Origin: Gemmatimonadaceae bacterium
GTDB lineage: Bacteria; Gemmatimonadota; Gemmatimonadetes; Gemmatimonadales; Gemmatimonadaceae
DNA: 8,953 nt
Direction: 5' to 3'
NCBI GenBank assembly: GCA_014379705.1
Contig: JACMLI010000509.1
Span: forward strand, 1-8,953
Made by a program: the position numbers and the translations under genes. Under the pieces are notes generated by a model that saw only the letters and a list, made by a program, of their open reading frames with translations, was not told the DNA's origin and made no database searches. Below, piece after piece: positions 1 to 6,997 of the stretch (positions within the stretch are counted from its first letter, which is position 1; every line of letters begins with the position of its first letter).

Positions 1-35
1 ATGCGACGGCGCGCATCTTCGCCGTTGCGCCCGTA

Positions 36-58
36 CCGGACCTGCACCCGAGGTCCGG
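36..58. repeat. Perfect 8-bp inverted repeat upstream of the histidine kinase
   Basis: CCGGACCT (36-43) and AGGTCCGG (51-58) form a perfect 8-bp stem around the 7-nt loop GCACCCG. It sits about 45 bp before the kinase start. Related GTCGGAC (71-77) and CCGGACC (93-99) strings lie between it and the start codon. No T-run follows, so it is a poor intrinsic terminator. It could be an operator, a 5' UTR hairpin or chance in GC-rich DNA. No convincing -35/-10 pair was found in 1-103, and the kinase frame stays open to the window edge. Confidence 0.4.
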
Positions 59-103
59 CACGAATGGCGTGTCGGACGGCTGGTCTCCCCTGCCGGACCG
101 TTG

Positions 104-3100
104 ATGGCACCACGGCTCGCAGCCCATCCTCGACGCGTGGCCGGCGTGACGCTCGTGGTGGGCTTGCTCACGGCGTCCGCGGCAGCCACATGGCAATCCG
201 GTCGCAACGAGGACACCCGCGCCTCACGCTTCGAGGAAGTCGTCGTGCGCGAGACGCGCGAGCTCGTGAGCCGCGTGCAGTCATTCGAATCAGGCTTGCG
301 CTCCGTCCGGGGCGTGGTGATGGCCGCCGGCCCCGACCAGCTCACGCGCGAGACCTTTCGCGCATACATCGCCTCGCGCGAGCTCGAACGGGAGTTTCCC
401 GGAGCGCGCGGCTTTGGCTTCATGCGCCGTGTCCCGACGGGCGCGGAGTCGGCCTTCGTCGCCCTCGCGCGCCGCAACGGATCGGCCGGCTTCTCGATCC
501 ACAGCCTCGGTCCGGTGACCAGTGAGCGCTACATCGTGCAGTACATCGAGCCGGCGGACCGCAACCCGGGCGCGGTGGGACTCGACATCGCCAGTGACCC
601 ACAACGACGAGCCGCCGCACGACGCGCCATCAACACAGGGGCCGCGACCCTCACGCCACCGATCAAGCTCGTACAGGCGTCGGGGGCGACGTCGGGGGCA
701 TATGGCTTCTTCCTCCCCGTCTACCGAGCGGGCGCTCCGCTGGGGACGAGTGCCGAGCGCGACGCGGCAGCGATCGGCTTCACGTTCGCGCCGCTGGTCA
801 TGAGTGAGGTCTTCGCCAGCTTCGACGCTGGTGACGACCTCGTATCCATCAGGCTCGACGACGTTACCGCCGAAGGCCAACAGGCCATCTACCGGTCCCC
901 GGTCGCCCACCAGCCTGCGGCGCGCGGACTCACTCGCGTGGTGACCATCCCCGTGCACGGGCGCGCGTGGCGCGCCGAGCTGCGGGCGCAGCCGCGCTTC
1001 GTCTCGGAACTCAACTTGCGTCGGCCGGCCCTCGTCTTCGCCCGCCTTGCCGTACTCACGATCGTGCTGGCCATCGCGCTCGCCGTCCATGGGCAGAGTC
1101 GTGACCGCGAGCGACAGGTGTACGCTGAACAGCGACGTCGCGGCGCGATCGTCGAGAGCAGCAGCGACGCGATCATCGCGCAGGCCCTCGACGGGACCAT
1201 CACCGACTGGAATCGCGGCGCCGAGCGCCTCTTCGGCTTCAGGGCAGGGGCGACGATCGGCCTCCTGATCGCGGATGTCCTCCTCCCCGACCATCTCCGC
1301 GCCGAGGACGACGCGCTCGTCGCGCAGATCACGCGAGGCGAGAGCGTCGTCGGGTTCGAGACGCAGCGGCTGCGCGCCGATGGCTCCCTCGTCGACGTGT
1401 CGCTCACAGCCTCGCCGATCGTCGATGCCGAGGGCCGGCTCGTCGGCCTGTCAAAGACCCTGCGTGACGTCAGTGCCGCACGACAGGAAGCGCGCCGCGT
1501 CCAGCACCTCAACGCATCGCTCGAGGACCAGATGCTCCTCCGCACGGCGGAACTCGCCTCCGCGATGCGCGACAACGATGCGCTGCTGCGGACGATGCGC
1601 GAACACTCGATCGTGTCCGTGACGGATCGTTTCGGCATCATCCAGGACGTGAACGAGAACTTCTGCCGCCTGTCGGGCTACACGCGCGAAGCCCTCGTCG
1701 GGCAGAGCCACCGGATGATCAGCTCCGGCACGATGCCACTGGAGTTCTGGTCCGCCATGTGGAGCACCGTCTCGTCCGGGCAGCCATGGCGCGGGGAGGT
1801 GTGCAATCGCACGAAGGACGGTGCGTTGTATTGGGTGGACAGCATGGTGATCCCGTTCGCGGACGCGAACAACCAGGTCGAGAAGTACATCTCCGTGCAG
1901 CGCGACATCACCAAGGCCAAGGCCGCGGAGGCGCAACTGCGGACGAGCGAGCAGTTCCTCGAGCGCGCCGGCGAGGTCGCGGGCATCGGTGGCTGGGAAT
2001 TCGACCTCCGCCATGGCACCGCGACGTGGACCGCGCAGACCTATCGCATCCACGAGGTGCCTCTCGATTACGTGCCCACGATGGAGGGAGCGCTCTCGCA
2101 CTATGCCCCCGAAGCGCGCGTGATCCTGGAGCGCGCCGTCGAGGAAGGCATCCGCACCGGAGCGGCGTGGGACGTCGAGGTGCCGTTCACCACGTCCAGG
2201 GGGCGCCGGATCTGGGTCCGCTCCGTCGGGACCGCCGAGCGTGAGAACGGCGAGGTCGTGCGACTCGTCGGCGCATTTCAGGACGTGTCCGCCCGAAAGG
2301 AAGCGGAGCTCTCCCTGCAGCACATCAACGAGCGCTTCTCGATCGCCGCGGGGGCGGCCGGCATCGGGGTCTGGGAGTACGATATCGCGAGCCACGTCAT
2401 GCAGTGCGATGATCAGATGTATCGGTTGTACGGCCGTCCCATCGATGCGCCCGAGGCGCCGCTCGTCATCTGGGACCAGAGCCTGCACCCCGACGATTGC
2501 GCTCGCGTGAACCAGGAGGTCATCGAGGCCCTGCATGGCGTGCGGGCGTTTGATACCGAGTTCCGGGTCATCCGCCCCAATGGTGACGTGCGTCACCTCA
2601 AGTCGGCCGCGCGAGTCGTTCGCGATGCGGACCAGCGCCCCGTCAGCATGACCGGCGTGAACTTCGACATCACCGAGCGCAAGCGCGCCGAGCTCACGCT
2701 GCAGGAGACGTCGGCGCTCCTGCGCACGGTGCTGGAATCCGCCTCGGAAGTCTCCATCATCGCCACCGATCCGGACTTCAGGATCAAGGTCTTCAATCGC
2801 GGTGCCGAGCAGTTGCTCGGCTACTCGAGTGAGGAGATCATCGGGCACGCCACGCCGCTCCTGATCCACGACGCCGACGAGGTCGCCCGGCGCGGGGCCG
2901 ACCTCGCCGCGGAAGTCGGTGCGCCGATCGTGGGCGCCGAGGTCTTCAGTCACCCGTCGGTCCTCCGGCATCCGCGTGACTGGACCTACATACGGAAGGA
3001 CGGCGCGCGCATCGCCGTGTCCCTCGTCGTCACGGCGATGTACGACGCCGGCGGCGCGCTCTCGGGGTACCTCGGCGTCGCGCACGACGTCACCCGGCGT

Positions 3101-4921
3101 GTGCACGCCGAGCAGTCGATGCGCGACGCCATGCTCGAGGCGCGCCAGGCGAGCCATGCCAAGAGCCAGTTCCTCGCGAACATGAGTCACGAGATCCGGA
3201 CGCCGATGAACGCCGTCATCGGGCTCTCCTATCTCATGGCGCGCACCCCGCTCGCGCCGGACCAGGAAGCGCTGATGGGCAAGATCACCCAGGCGGGCAA
3301 GTCCCTCCTTGGCGTCATCAACGACATCCTCGACCTCACCAAGATCGAGGCCGGGGAGCTCGTGATCGAGCGCGTACCATTCGACCTCCACGCCCTGCTC
3401 AAGGACGTCTCCGACGTCATCACCGTGAGCGCCGAAGCGCGGGGGATCGCGTACCGCATGGACCTCGACTCCGACGTCCCGGCGCGTGTTGAGGGCGACC
3501 CCACGCGGGTCTCCCAGGTGCTCACCAACCTCCTCTCCAACGCCGTGAAGTTCACGGATGTCGGCGCCGTGCACCTCCGCGGGAGCCGAGTGACGGGAGA
3601 CGACCAACGTGTCGACCTGCGGTTCACGATCCGCGACACCGGCATCGGTATCCCCGAGGCCGTGCTGGCGCGCCTGTTCACCCCATTCGCCCAGGCCGAC
3701 GCGAGCACCACGCGCCGCTTCGGTGGAACGGGTCTTGGCTTGTCCATCGTGAAGCGCCTGGCCGAGATGCTGGAGGGCGATGTGGGAGTGACGAGCACTC
3801 CGGGGATCGGCAGCGAGTTTGTTGTGTCACTGAGCTTCGACGTTCCCGCGCCGTCCGATCGTCGCACGCCGCCCGTCGGGCGCCCGATCGTTGAGCGGGC
3901 CGCCCTGCGTGGCGTGCGCATCCTGGTGGCCGATGACAACGAGATCAACCTCGAGGTCGCGCTTCGCGTGCTCGAGCTCGCCGGTGCCACCGTCACGCTG
4001 GTCCGGGATGGACAGCAAGCGGTGCATGCCGTGGAGGCGACACCGACGGGCTTCGACATCATCCTGATGGACGTGCAGATGCCGGTGCTCGATGGCAATG
4101 AGGCGACGATGAAGATCCGGCGCGAACTGGGCCTCACGACGGTGCCGATCCTCGCGCTCACGGCCGGCGTCCTCGTGACGGAGCGCGAACGCTCCATCGA
4201 CGCGGGCATGAACGGCGTAATCAGCAAGCCATTCGAACCGGCAGCCCTCGTTCAGGCGATTCGCGGCCTGGTGCCATCCGACACCGTCGAGATCGATGCG
4301 GAGGCGGTGGCACGTGGCATCCCTCAGGAGTGGCCCACGATCGACGGCATCGACATGCAGGACGTGCGCACGCGTGTCGGCGGTGACGTGGACCTGTTCC
4401 GCAGCCTCCTGGGCCTGATGGTCACCGAGTTCCCAAACGCGCTGCTGCCTGACGACAGGTCGAGCCCCGACTGGCTCGCCCTCCACGCCCGGCGCATGCA
4501 CAAACTCAAGGGGAGCGCGGGGACCCTTGGTGCCATCGCCATCTTCCGCATGGCCACCGAAGCGGAAGGGGCAGGTCGTACCGGGGACCTGGCGCGCGTC
4601 GAAACGCTGGCCCACGAGCTCACGCGGCACCTCGAGGCGCTCGCGGCCAGCGCCCGTGCGTACTTGCTCGACGCATCGACGCACGAGGCCGGCAGCGCAT
4701 CGACCGCACCTCTCGACCTCCAGGGGCTCGTCGATGCACTGCGACAACAGAACTTTGCGGCGATGGACCGGTTCAAGCAGGCGACGCCGCCCCTCCGTCG
4801 CCTGATGACACCGGCTGCATTCGAGCGGTTGCGCTCCCACATCGCGAACCTCGAGTTCGGCGAAGCCGCAGCGGTCCTCGAAGCAGTACGCTCCACCGGG
4901 CCCGGCATTCCGGCAGCATGA
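104..4921 (+). CDS. CHASE-domain multi-PAS hybrid sensor histidine kinase with receiver and HPt domains
   Basis: A 1605-residue membrane sensor kinase that should autophosphorylate on His and relay His-Asp-His within one chain. Numbering is from ATG 104. TM1 is about 12-30, an extracytoplasmic CHASE ligand-binding domain about 50-270 and TM2 about 308-330. Five PAS domains follow at about 347-457, 491-612, 615-738, 740-866 and 870-1002; the third and fourth have the GWEFDL/GVWEYDI style of PAS_3. The HisKA box FLANMSHEIRTPMN carries H1029. The ATPase shows the N box LTNLLSNAVKF (N1142/N1146), G1 DTGIGIP (D1178) and G2 GGTGLGLS (1207-1213). The receiver has D1277/D1278, phospho-acceptor D1323, T1353 and K1375. 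The HPt motif HKLKGSAGTLGA places its His at 1466. A C-terminal tail of about 70 residues resembles that of other REC-HPt kinases. All catalytic residues are present. TTG 101 is an alternative start; neither has a clear RBS and the frame is open to base 2, so the N-terminus is uncertain. The ligand is unknown. Confidence 0.96.
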   Translation: MAPRLAAHPRRVAGVTLVVGLLTASAAATWQSGRNEDTRASRFEEVVVRETRELVSRVQSFESGLRSVRGVVMAAGPDQLTRETFRAYIASRELEREFPGARGFGFMRRVPTGAESAFVALARRNGSAGFSIHSLGPVTSERYIVQYIEPADRNPGAVGLDIASDPQRRAAARRAINTGAATLTPPIKLVQASGATSGAYGFFLPVYRAGAPLGTSAERDAAAIGFTFAPLVMSEVFASFDAGDDLVSIRLDDVTAEGQQAIYRSPVAHQPAARGLTRVVTIPVHGRAWRAELRAQPRFVSELNLRRPALVFARLAVLTIVLAIALAVHGQSRDRERQVYAEQRRRGAIVESSSDAIIAQALDGTITDWNRGAERLFGFRAGATIGLLIADVLLPDHLRAEDDALVAQITRGESVVGFETQRLRADGSLVDVSLTASPIVDAEGRLVGLSKTLRDVSAARQEARRVQHLNASLEDQMLLRTAELASAMRDNDALLRTMREHSIVSVTDRFGIIQDVNENFCRLSGYTREALVGQSHRMISSGTMPLEFWSAMWSTVSSGQPWRGEVCNRTKDGALYWVDSMVIPFADANNQVEKYISVQRDITKAKAAEAQLRTSEQFLERAGEVAGIGGWEFDLRHGTATWTAQTYRIHEVPLDYVPTMEGALSHYAPEARVILERAVEEGIRTGAAWDVEVPFTTSRGRRIWVRSVGTAERENGEVVRLVGAFQDVSARKEAELSLQHINERFSIAAGAAGIGVWEYDIASHVMQCDDQMYRLYGRPIDAPEAPLVIWDQSLHPDDCARVNQEVIEALHGVRAFDTEFRVIRPNGDVRHLKSAARVVRDADQRPVSMTGVNFDITERKRAELTLQETSALLRTVLESASEVSIIATDPDFRIKVFNRGAEQLLGYSSEEIIGHATPLLIHDADEVARRGADLAAEVGAPIVGAEVFSHPSVLRHPRDWTYIRKDGARIAVSLVVTAMYDAGGALSGYLGVAHDVTRRVHAEQSMRDAMLEARQASHAKSQFLANMSHEIRTPMNAVIGLSYLMARTPLAPDQEALMGKITQAGKSLLGVINDILDLTKIEAGELVIERVPFDLHALLKDVSDVITVSAEARGIAYRMDLDSDVPARVEGDPTRVSQVLTNLLSNAVKFTDVGAVHLRGSRVTGDDQRVDLRFTIRDTGIGIPEAVLARLFTPFAQADASTTRRFGGTGLGLSIVKRLAEMLEGDVGVTSTPGIGSEFVVSLSFDVPAPSDRRTPPVGRPIVERAALRGVRILVADDNEINLEVALRVLELAGATVTLVRDGQQAVHAVEATPTGFDIILMDVQMPVLDGNEATMKIRRELGLTTVPILALTAGVLVTERERSIDAGMNGVISKPFEPAALVQAIRGLVPSDTVEIDAEAVARGIPQEWPTIDGIDMQDVRTRVGGDVDLFRSLLGLMVTEFPNALLPDDRSSPDWLALHARRMHKLKGSAGTLGAIAIFRMATEAEGAGRTGDLARVETLAHELTRHLEALAASARAYLLDASTHEAGSASTAPLDLQGLVDALRQQNFAAMDRFKQATPPLRRLMTPAAFERLRSHIANLEFGEAAAVLEAVRSTGPGIPAA

Positions 4922-4928
4922 CCCTAAC

Positions 4929-4970
4929 GGGAGAGAGCGGGTCCTCTCCCTGTGCAGTCGCGCGACAGGG
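4929..4970 (+). terminator. Two overlapping hairpins after the kinase stop, possible weak terminator
   Basis: GGGAGAG (4929-4935) pairs with CTCTCCC (4944-4950) across an 8-nt loop, starting 8 nt after the kinase TGA. CCCTGT (4948-4953) pairs with ACAGGG (4965-4970), enclosing the palindrome GTCGCGCGAC. The two stems share the CCC at 4948-4950, so they are mutually exclusive. Neither is followed by a T-run. They may end or slow kinase transcription or protect the 3' end, but a standard intrinsic terminator is not supported. Confidence 0.3.
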
Positions 4971-5019
4971 CGCGCATCGGCATTCTCCCTTCCCAGTCAG
5001 ACACACGGTTACTGCTGCG

Positions 5020-5040
5020 TGGCGGCAGGGCTCCCCGCCA
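5020..5040 (+). other. Hairpin in the 217-nt non-coding stretch before the small peptide gene
   Basis: TGGCGG (5020-5025) and CCGCCA (5035-5040) form a 6-bp stem with a 9-nt loop about 100 nt upstream of the peptide start at 5139. The stretch 4922-5138 has open frames, one beginning with the ATG that overlaps the kinase stop (ATGA at 4918), but their translations look like random GC-rich sequence and none has a good RBS. No confident promoter was found. The region probably holds the promoter and 5' leader of the peptide gene, but the sequence alone does not prove this. Confidence 0.3.
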
Positions 5041-5125
5041 GTGCGGAGTCGTCTACGCCCCCTCGTATCGTCACGGCACGCCCCGACCCCAGCGGTCGCG
5101 GGCGTCTCTATGCTCACCTCAGTGC

Positions 5126-5130
5126 AGGAG
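5126..5130 (+). promoter_or_regulatory. Strong Shine-Dalgarno site of the small peptide gene
   Basis: AGGAG at 5126-5130 lies 8 nt before ATG 5139, which is ideal spacing. Most larger genes in this window lack such a site. It fixes the start at 5139 rather than at the in-frame ATG 5019 further upstream, and it is strong support that this very short gene is translated. Confidence 0.75.
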
Positions 5131-5138
5131 CACGTCGC

Positions 5139-5303
5139 ATGTACGTTTCACCGAGGCTCACCAGGTGGGGCACGTTTCGCGATCTCACGCTGGCGCGGGG
5201 TAACACCAAGCGGATGGTCGGCGACGACCTCATTCCGGGCATCGGCATGGACTGCGACAGCGGGGCCCCGTCAGGCGACCTCAAGGCCTGCCTGCGTTCA
5301 TAA
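5139..5303 (+). CDS. Small RiPP precursor candidate with a lasso-peptide-type leader
   Basis: A 54-residue peptide. Residues 2-17, YVSPRLTRWGTFRDLT, match the lasso leader pattern Y-x2-P-x-L-x3-G-x-F-x3-T. If the penultimate leader residue is T17 (-2), then Y2, P5 and L7 fall at -17, -14 and -12, the positions known in the lasso family to bind the RiPP recognition element (B1 protein). The remaining segment, about 19-54, is Gly/Asp-rich with C39 and C51 and ends in ACLRS. Canonical cleavage after L18 would give Ala at +1 and no Asp/Glu at +7 to +9. Starting at G21 instead puts D29 at ring position 9. No B1, B2 or C maturation gene is in the window, so processing would be in trans. AGGAG 8 nt upstream and a strong terminator downstream define a monocistronic unit. 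The leader match is seen directly; lasso cyclisation is inference, and another leader-guided modification or a disulfide peptide is possible. Confidence 0.78.
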   Translation: MYVSPRLTRWGTFRDLTLARGNTKRMVGDDLIPGIGMDCDSGAPSGDLKACLRS

Positions 5304-5336
5304 AGAGTCGCGCTAGCGACCACAGACACATGAGGC

Positions 5337-5370
5337 ACGGTGAACCGAACGTTGGTTCACCGTTTTGTTT
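5337..5370 (+). terminator. Rho-independent terminator of the peptide gene
   Basis: CGGTGAACC (5338-5346) and GGTTCACCG (5354-5362) form a perfect 9-bp stem, extended by A5337-T5363, around the loop GAACGTT. It is followed by TTTTGTTT (5363-5370). It lies 33 nt after the peptide stop codon and faces the convergent gene ending at 5398. On the minus strand no T-run follows, so it acts mainly on plus-strand transcripts. A smaller hairpin, GTCGC-GCTA-GCGAC (5307-5320), sits between the stop codon and this terminator. Confidence 0.9.
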
Positions 5371-5397
5371 GCTGGCGCTCCGCTGAGCGGCCCCCAG

Positions 5398-5670
5398 TCA
5401 GCGAAGGAAGCGGCGCGCTACCTGCTCCAATCGATCGTTCCCGTCGCGCTCGGCTTCGGCGAGGACCTCACGTGCAAACTGGTGCAGCGTCGGCTCGCCC
5501 CAGTAATAGCCAGTGGCACGCTCGGCGAGCTGCGTTTCGTTGACGCATGCGGCCTCGAGCAAGGCACGTGCGGCCGCGCGATCGTAGCCCGGGTCGCCAC
5601 GCTCGGGGAGCGCGTAGTTGCGGCGGGGCATCTCCCCCTCTGCGTCATCCCTGAGAAACGCCCTCGACAT
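5398..5670 (-). CDS. Small conserved-looking protein of unknown function
   Basis: A 90-residue soluble protein rich in charged residues, with no signal peptide or membrane segment. The first residues, MSRAFLRDD, resemble the start of some GreA/GreB-like proteins, but no Gre domain follows. A Pro/Arg-rich linker (about 14-28) leads to two probable helices (about 29-43 and 62-89) separated by the aromatic turn ATGYYWGEP (52-60); the end NDRLEQVARRFLR is amphipathic. ATG 5670 was chosen because GGAG lies 6 nt upstream. GTG 5682 would add four residues but has no RBS. It is the last gene of the minus-strand run, 92 bp after the dehydrogenase, so co-transcription is possible. Coherent composition, a proper RBS and a stop facing a terminator argue that it is real. 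I cannot assign a function. Confidence 0.72.
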   Translation of the reverse strand: MSRAFLRDDAEGEMPRRNYALPERGDPGYDRAAARALLEAACVNETQLAERATGYYWGEPTLHQFAREVLAEAERDGNDRLEQVARRFLR

Positions 5671-5762
5671 CGCTGGCTCCACGATTCAGGTCCTGACGCA
5701 AGGTACCTCCTCTCGCCTCCACGGCCCACCCCGCCTCCTGGTGCGGCTGAACCAAGCCGACC

Positions 5763-6971
5763 CTAACGATCCCCGGCCCCTCGCAGCTCGAGGCGGGCAA
5801 TCGTGCGTTGATGCACCTCGTCCGGGCCGTCGGCAATGCGCAGCGATCGTTGCCCTGCGTACATCGCCGCGAGGGGAAAGTCGGGGGACAGCCCCCCGCC
5901 GCCATGCGCCTGGATCGCGAGGTCGATCACCCGGCACGCCATCGCGGGCGCCACGAGCTTGATCATCGCGATCTCCTTCTGCGCTCCCTTCACGCCGACC
6001 GTGTCCATCATGCGCGCCGCCTGCAGCACGAGCAGGCGGGCCATGTCGATCTCGCACCTGGCGTCGGCAATGCGCGCCTGCCAGAGCGACTGCTCCGCGA
6101 TCGGCTTCCCGAACGTCGTGCGGGCCTTCAGTCGCTCGCACATCGTGCCGAACGCCCGTTCAGCGGCGCCGATGGAGCGCATGCAGTGATGGATGCGACC
6201 GGGGCCCAGTCGTCCCTGGGCGATCTCGAAGCCGCGACCCTCGCCGAGGATCATGTGTGAGGCCGGGACGCGGACGTCTTCGAACGCGAGTTCGCAGTGT
6301 CCATGCGGTGCATCGTCATAGCCGAACACCTCGAGCGTGCGCACGACGCGCAGGCCCGGCGCATCCATGGGCACGAGTATCATCGAATGCTGGCGATGTC
6401 GCTCGGCGTCGGGGTTGCTTCGGCCCATGACGATGAGGACGCGGCAGCGTGCGTCGGCCGCGTTCGTGGCCCACCACTTTCGGCCGTTGAGCACGTAGTC
6501 GGTTCCATCGCGACGGATCTCCATCGCTACGTTCGTCGCGTCGGACGACGCGACATCGGGTTCGGTCATTGCGTACGCGGAGCGGATCTCGGCCGCGAGC
6601 AGTGGATCGAGCCACCGCGACTGTTGTTCCGGAGTGCCGAAGCGATCGAGTACCTCCATGTTGCCGGTATCGGGGGCGGCACAGTTGAAGACTTCGGGGG
6701 CCCAGTCGACGTGGCCCATCACCTCGGCGAGGCGCGCGTACTCGAGGTTCGTGAGGCCCGGTCCGCGCGCGCTGTGCGTCAGGAAGAGGTTCCAGAGTCC
6801 CTCGGCCCTCGCCAGCGCGCGCAACTCGTCGATGAACGGGATCACCTTCCAGCGCGGGCCGGAGGCGACCTCGGTGCGATAGCGCGCCTCGTTAGGGTGC
6901 ACGTGCTGCTGCATGAACCCGCGGACGCGCGAGACGAGCTCGTCGCTGCGGGGCGTGAAAGGGAAGGGCAT
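5763..6971 (-). CDS. Acyl-CoA dehydrogenase of the ACAD10/ACAD11 subfamily
   Basis: A full-length FAD-dependent acyl-CoA dehydrogenase of 402 residues (from ATG 6971), a normal length. Subfamily marks are AMTEPDVASSD (134-144) at the flavin/substrate site, RLGPGRIHHCMR (254-265), RTTFGKPI (284-291), QAHGGGGLS (354-362) and ADGPDEVH (380-387). The last replaces the EGT-type segment of classical dehydrogenases, so Asp stands where many have Glu, as in ACAD10/11 proteins. In that family the partner kinase phosphorylates 4-hydroxyacyl-CoA and the dehydrogenase-fold enzyme removes the phosphate to give an enoyl-CoA for beta-oxidation. The phosphotransferase gene immediately upstream (26-bp gap) fits this pairing. 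GTG 6980 is an alternative start adding three residues; neither start has a strong RBS, so translation may be coupled to the upstream gene. The substrate chain length is not evident from the sequence. Confidence 0.95.
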   Translation of the reverse strand: MPFPFTPRSDELVSRVRGFMQQHVHPNEARYRTEVASGPRWKVIPFIDELRALARAEGLWNLFLTHSARGPGLTNLEYARLAEVMGHVDWAPEVFNCAAPDTGNMEVLDRFGTPEQQSRWLDPLLAAEIRSAYAMTEPDVASSDATNVAMEIRRDGTDYVLNGRKWWATNAADARCRVLIVMGRSNPDAERHRQHSMILVPMDAPGLRVVRTLEVFGYDDAPHGHCELAFEDVRVPASHMILGEGRGFEIAQGRLGPGRIHHCMRSIGAAERAFGTMCERLKARTTFGKPIAEQSLWQARIADARCEIDMARLLVLQAARMMDTVGVKGAQKEIAMIKLVAPAMACRVIDLAIQAHGGGGLSPDFPLAAMYAGQRSLRIADGPDEVHQRTIARLELRGAGDR

Positions 6972-6997
6972 GAAGGGCACGCGGAAAGTCGTGGGGC

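Noticed and set aside
1..525. Plus-strand frame from base 1 overlapping the kinase N-terminus
   Set aside because: It is very Arg-rich with no domain, and it overlaps the TM1 and CHASE coding region, which reads convincingly in another frame.
1451..3607. 718-codon open frame on the minus strand inside the histidine kinase
   Set aside because: It lies wholly opposite intact PAS and HisKA domains, its translation has no recognisable domain, and long antisense frames are expected in GC-rich coding DNA with strong third-position bias.
5019..5138. Upstream in-frame extension of the small peptide to ATG 5019
   Set aside because: The ideal AGGAG at 5126-5130 and the leader motif starting at residue 2 both fix the start at 5139; the extension has no RBS and shadow-like composition.
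4918..5316. 132-codon frame whose ATG overlaps the kinase stop (ATGA)
   Set aside because: The overlap suggests translational coupling, but the protein has no domain and low-complexity composition, and it overlaps the better-supported peptide gene at 5139-5303 in a different frame.
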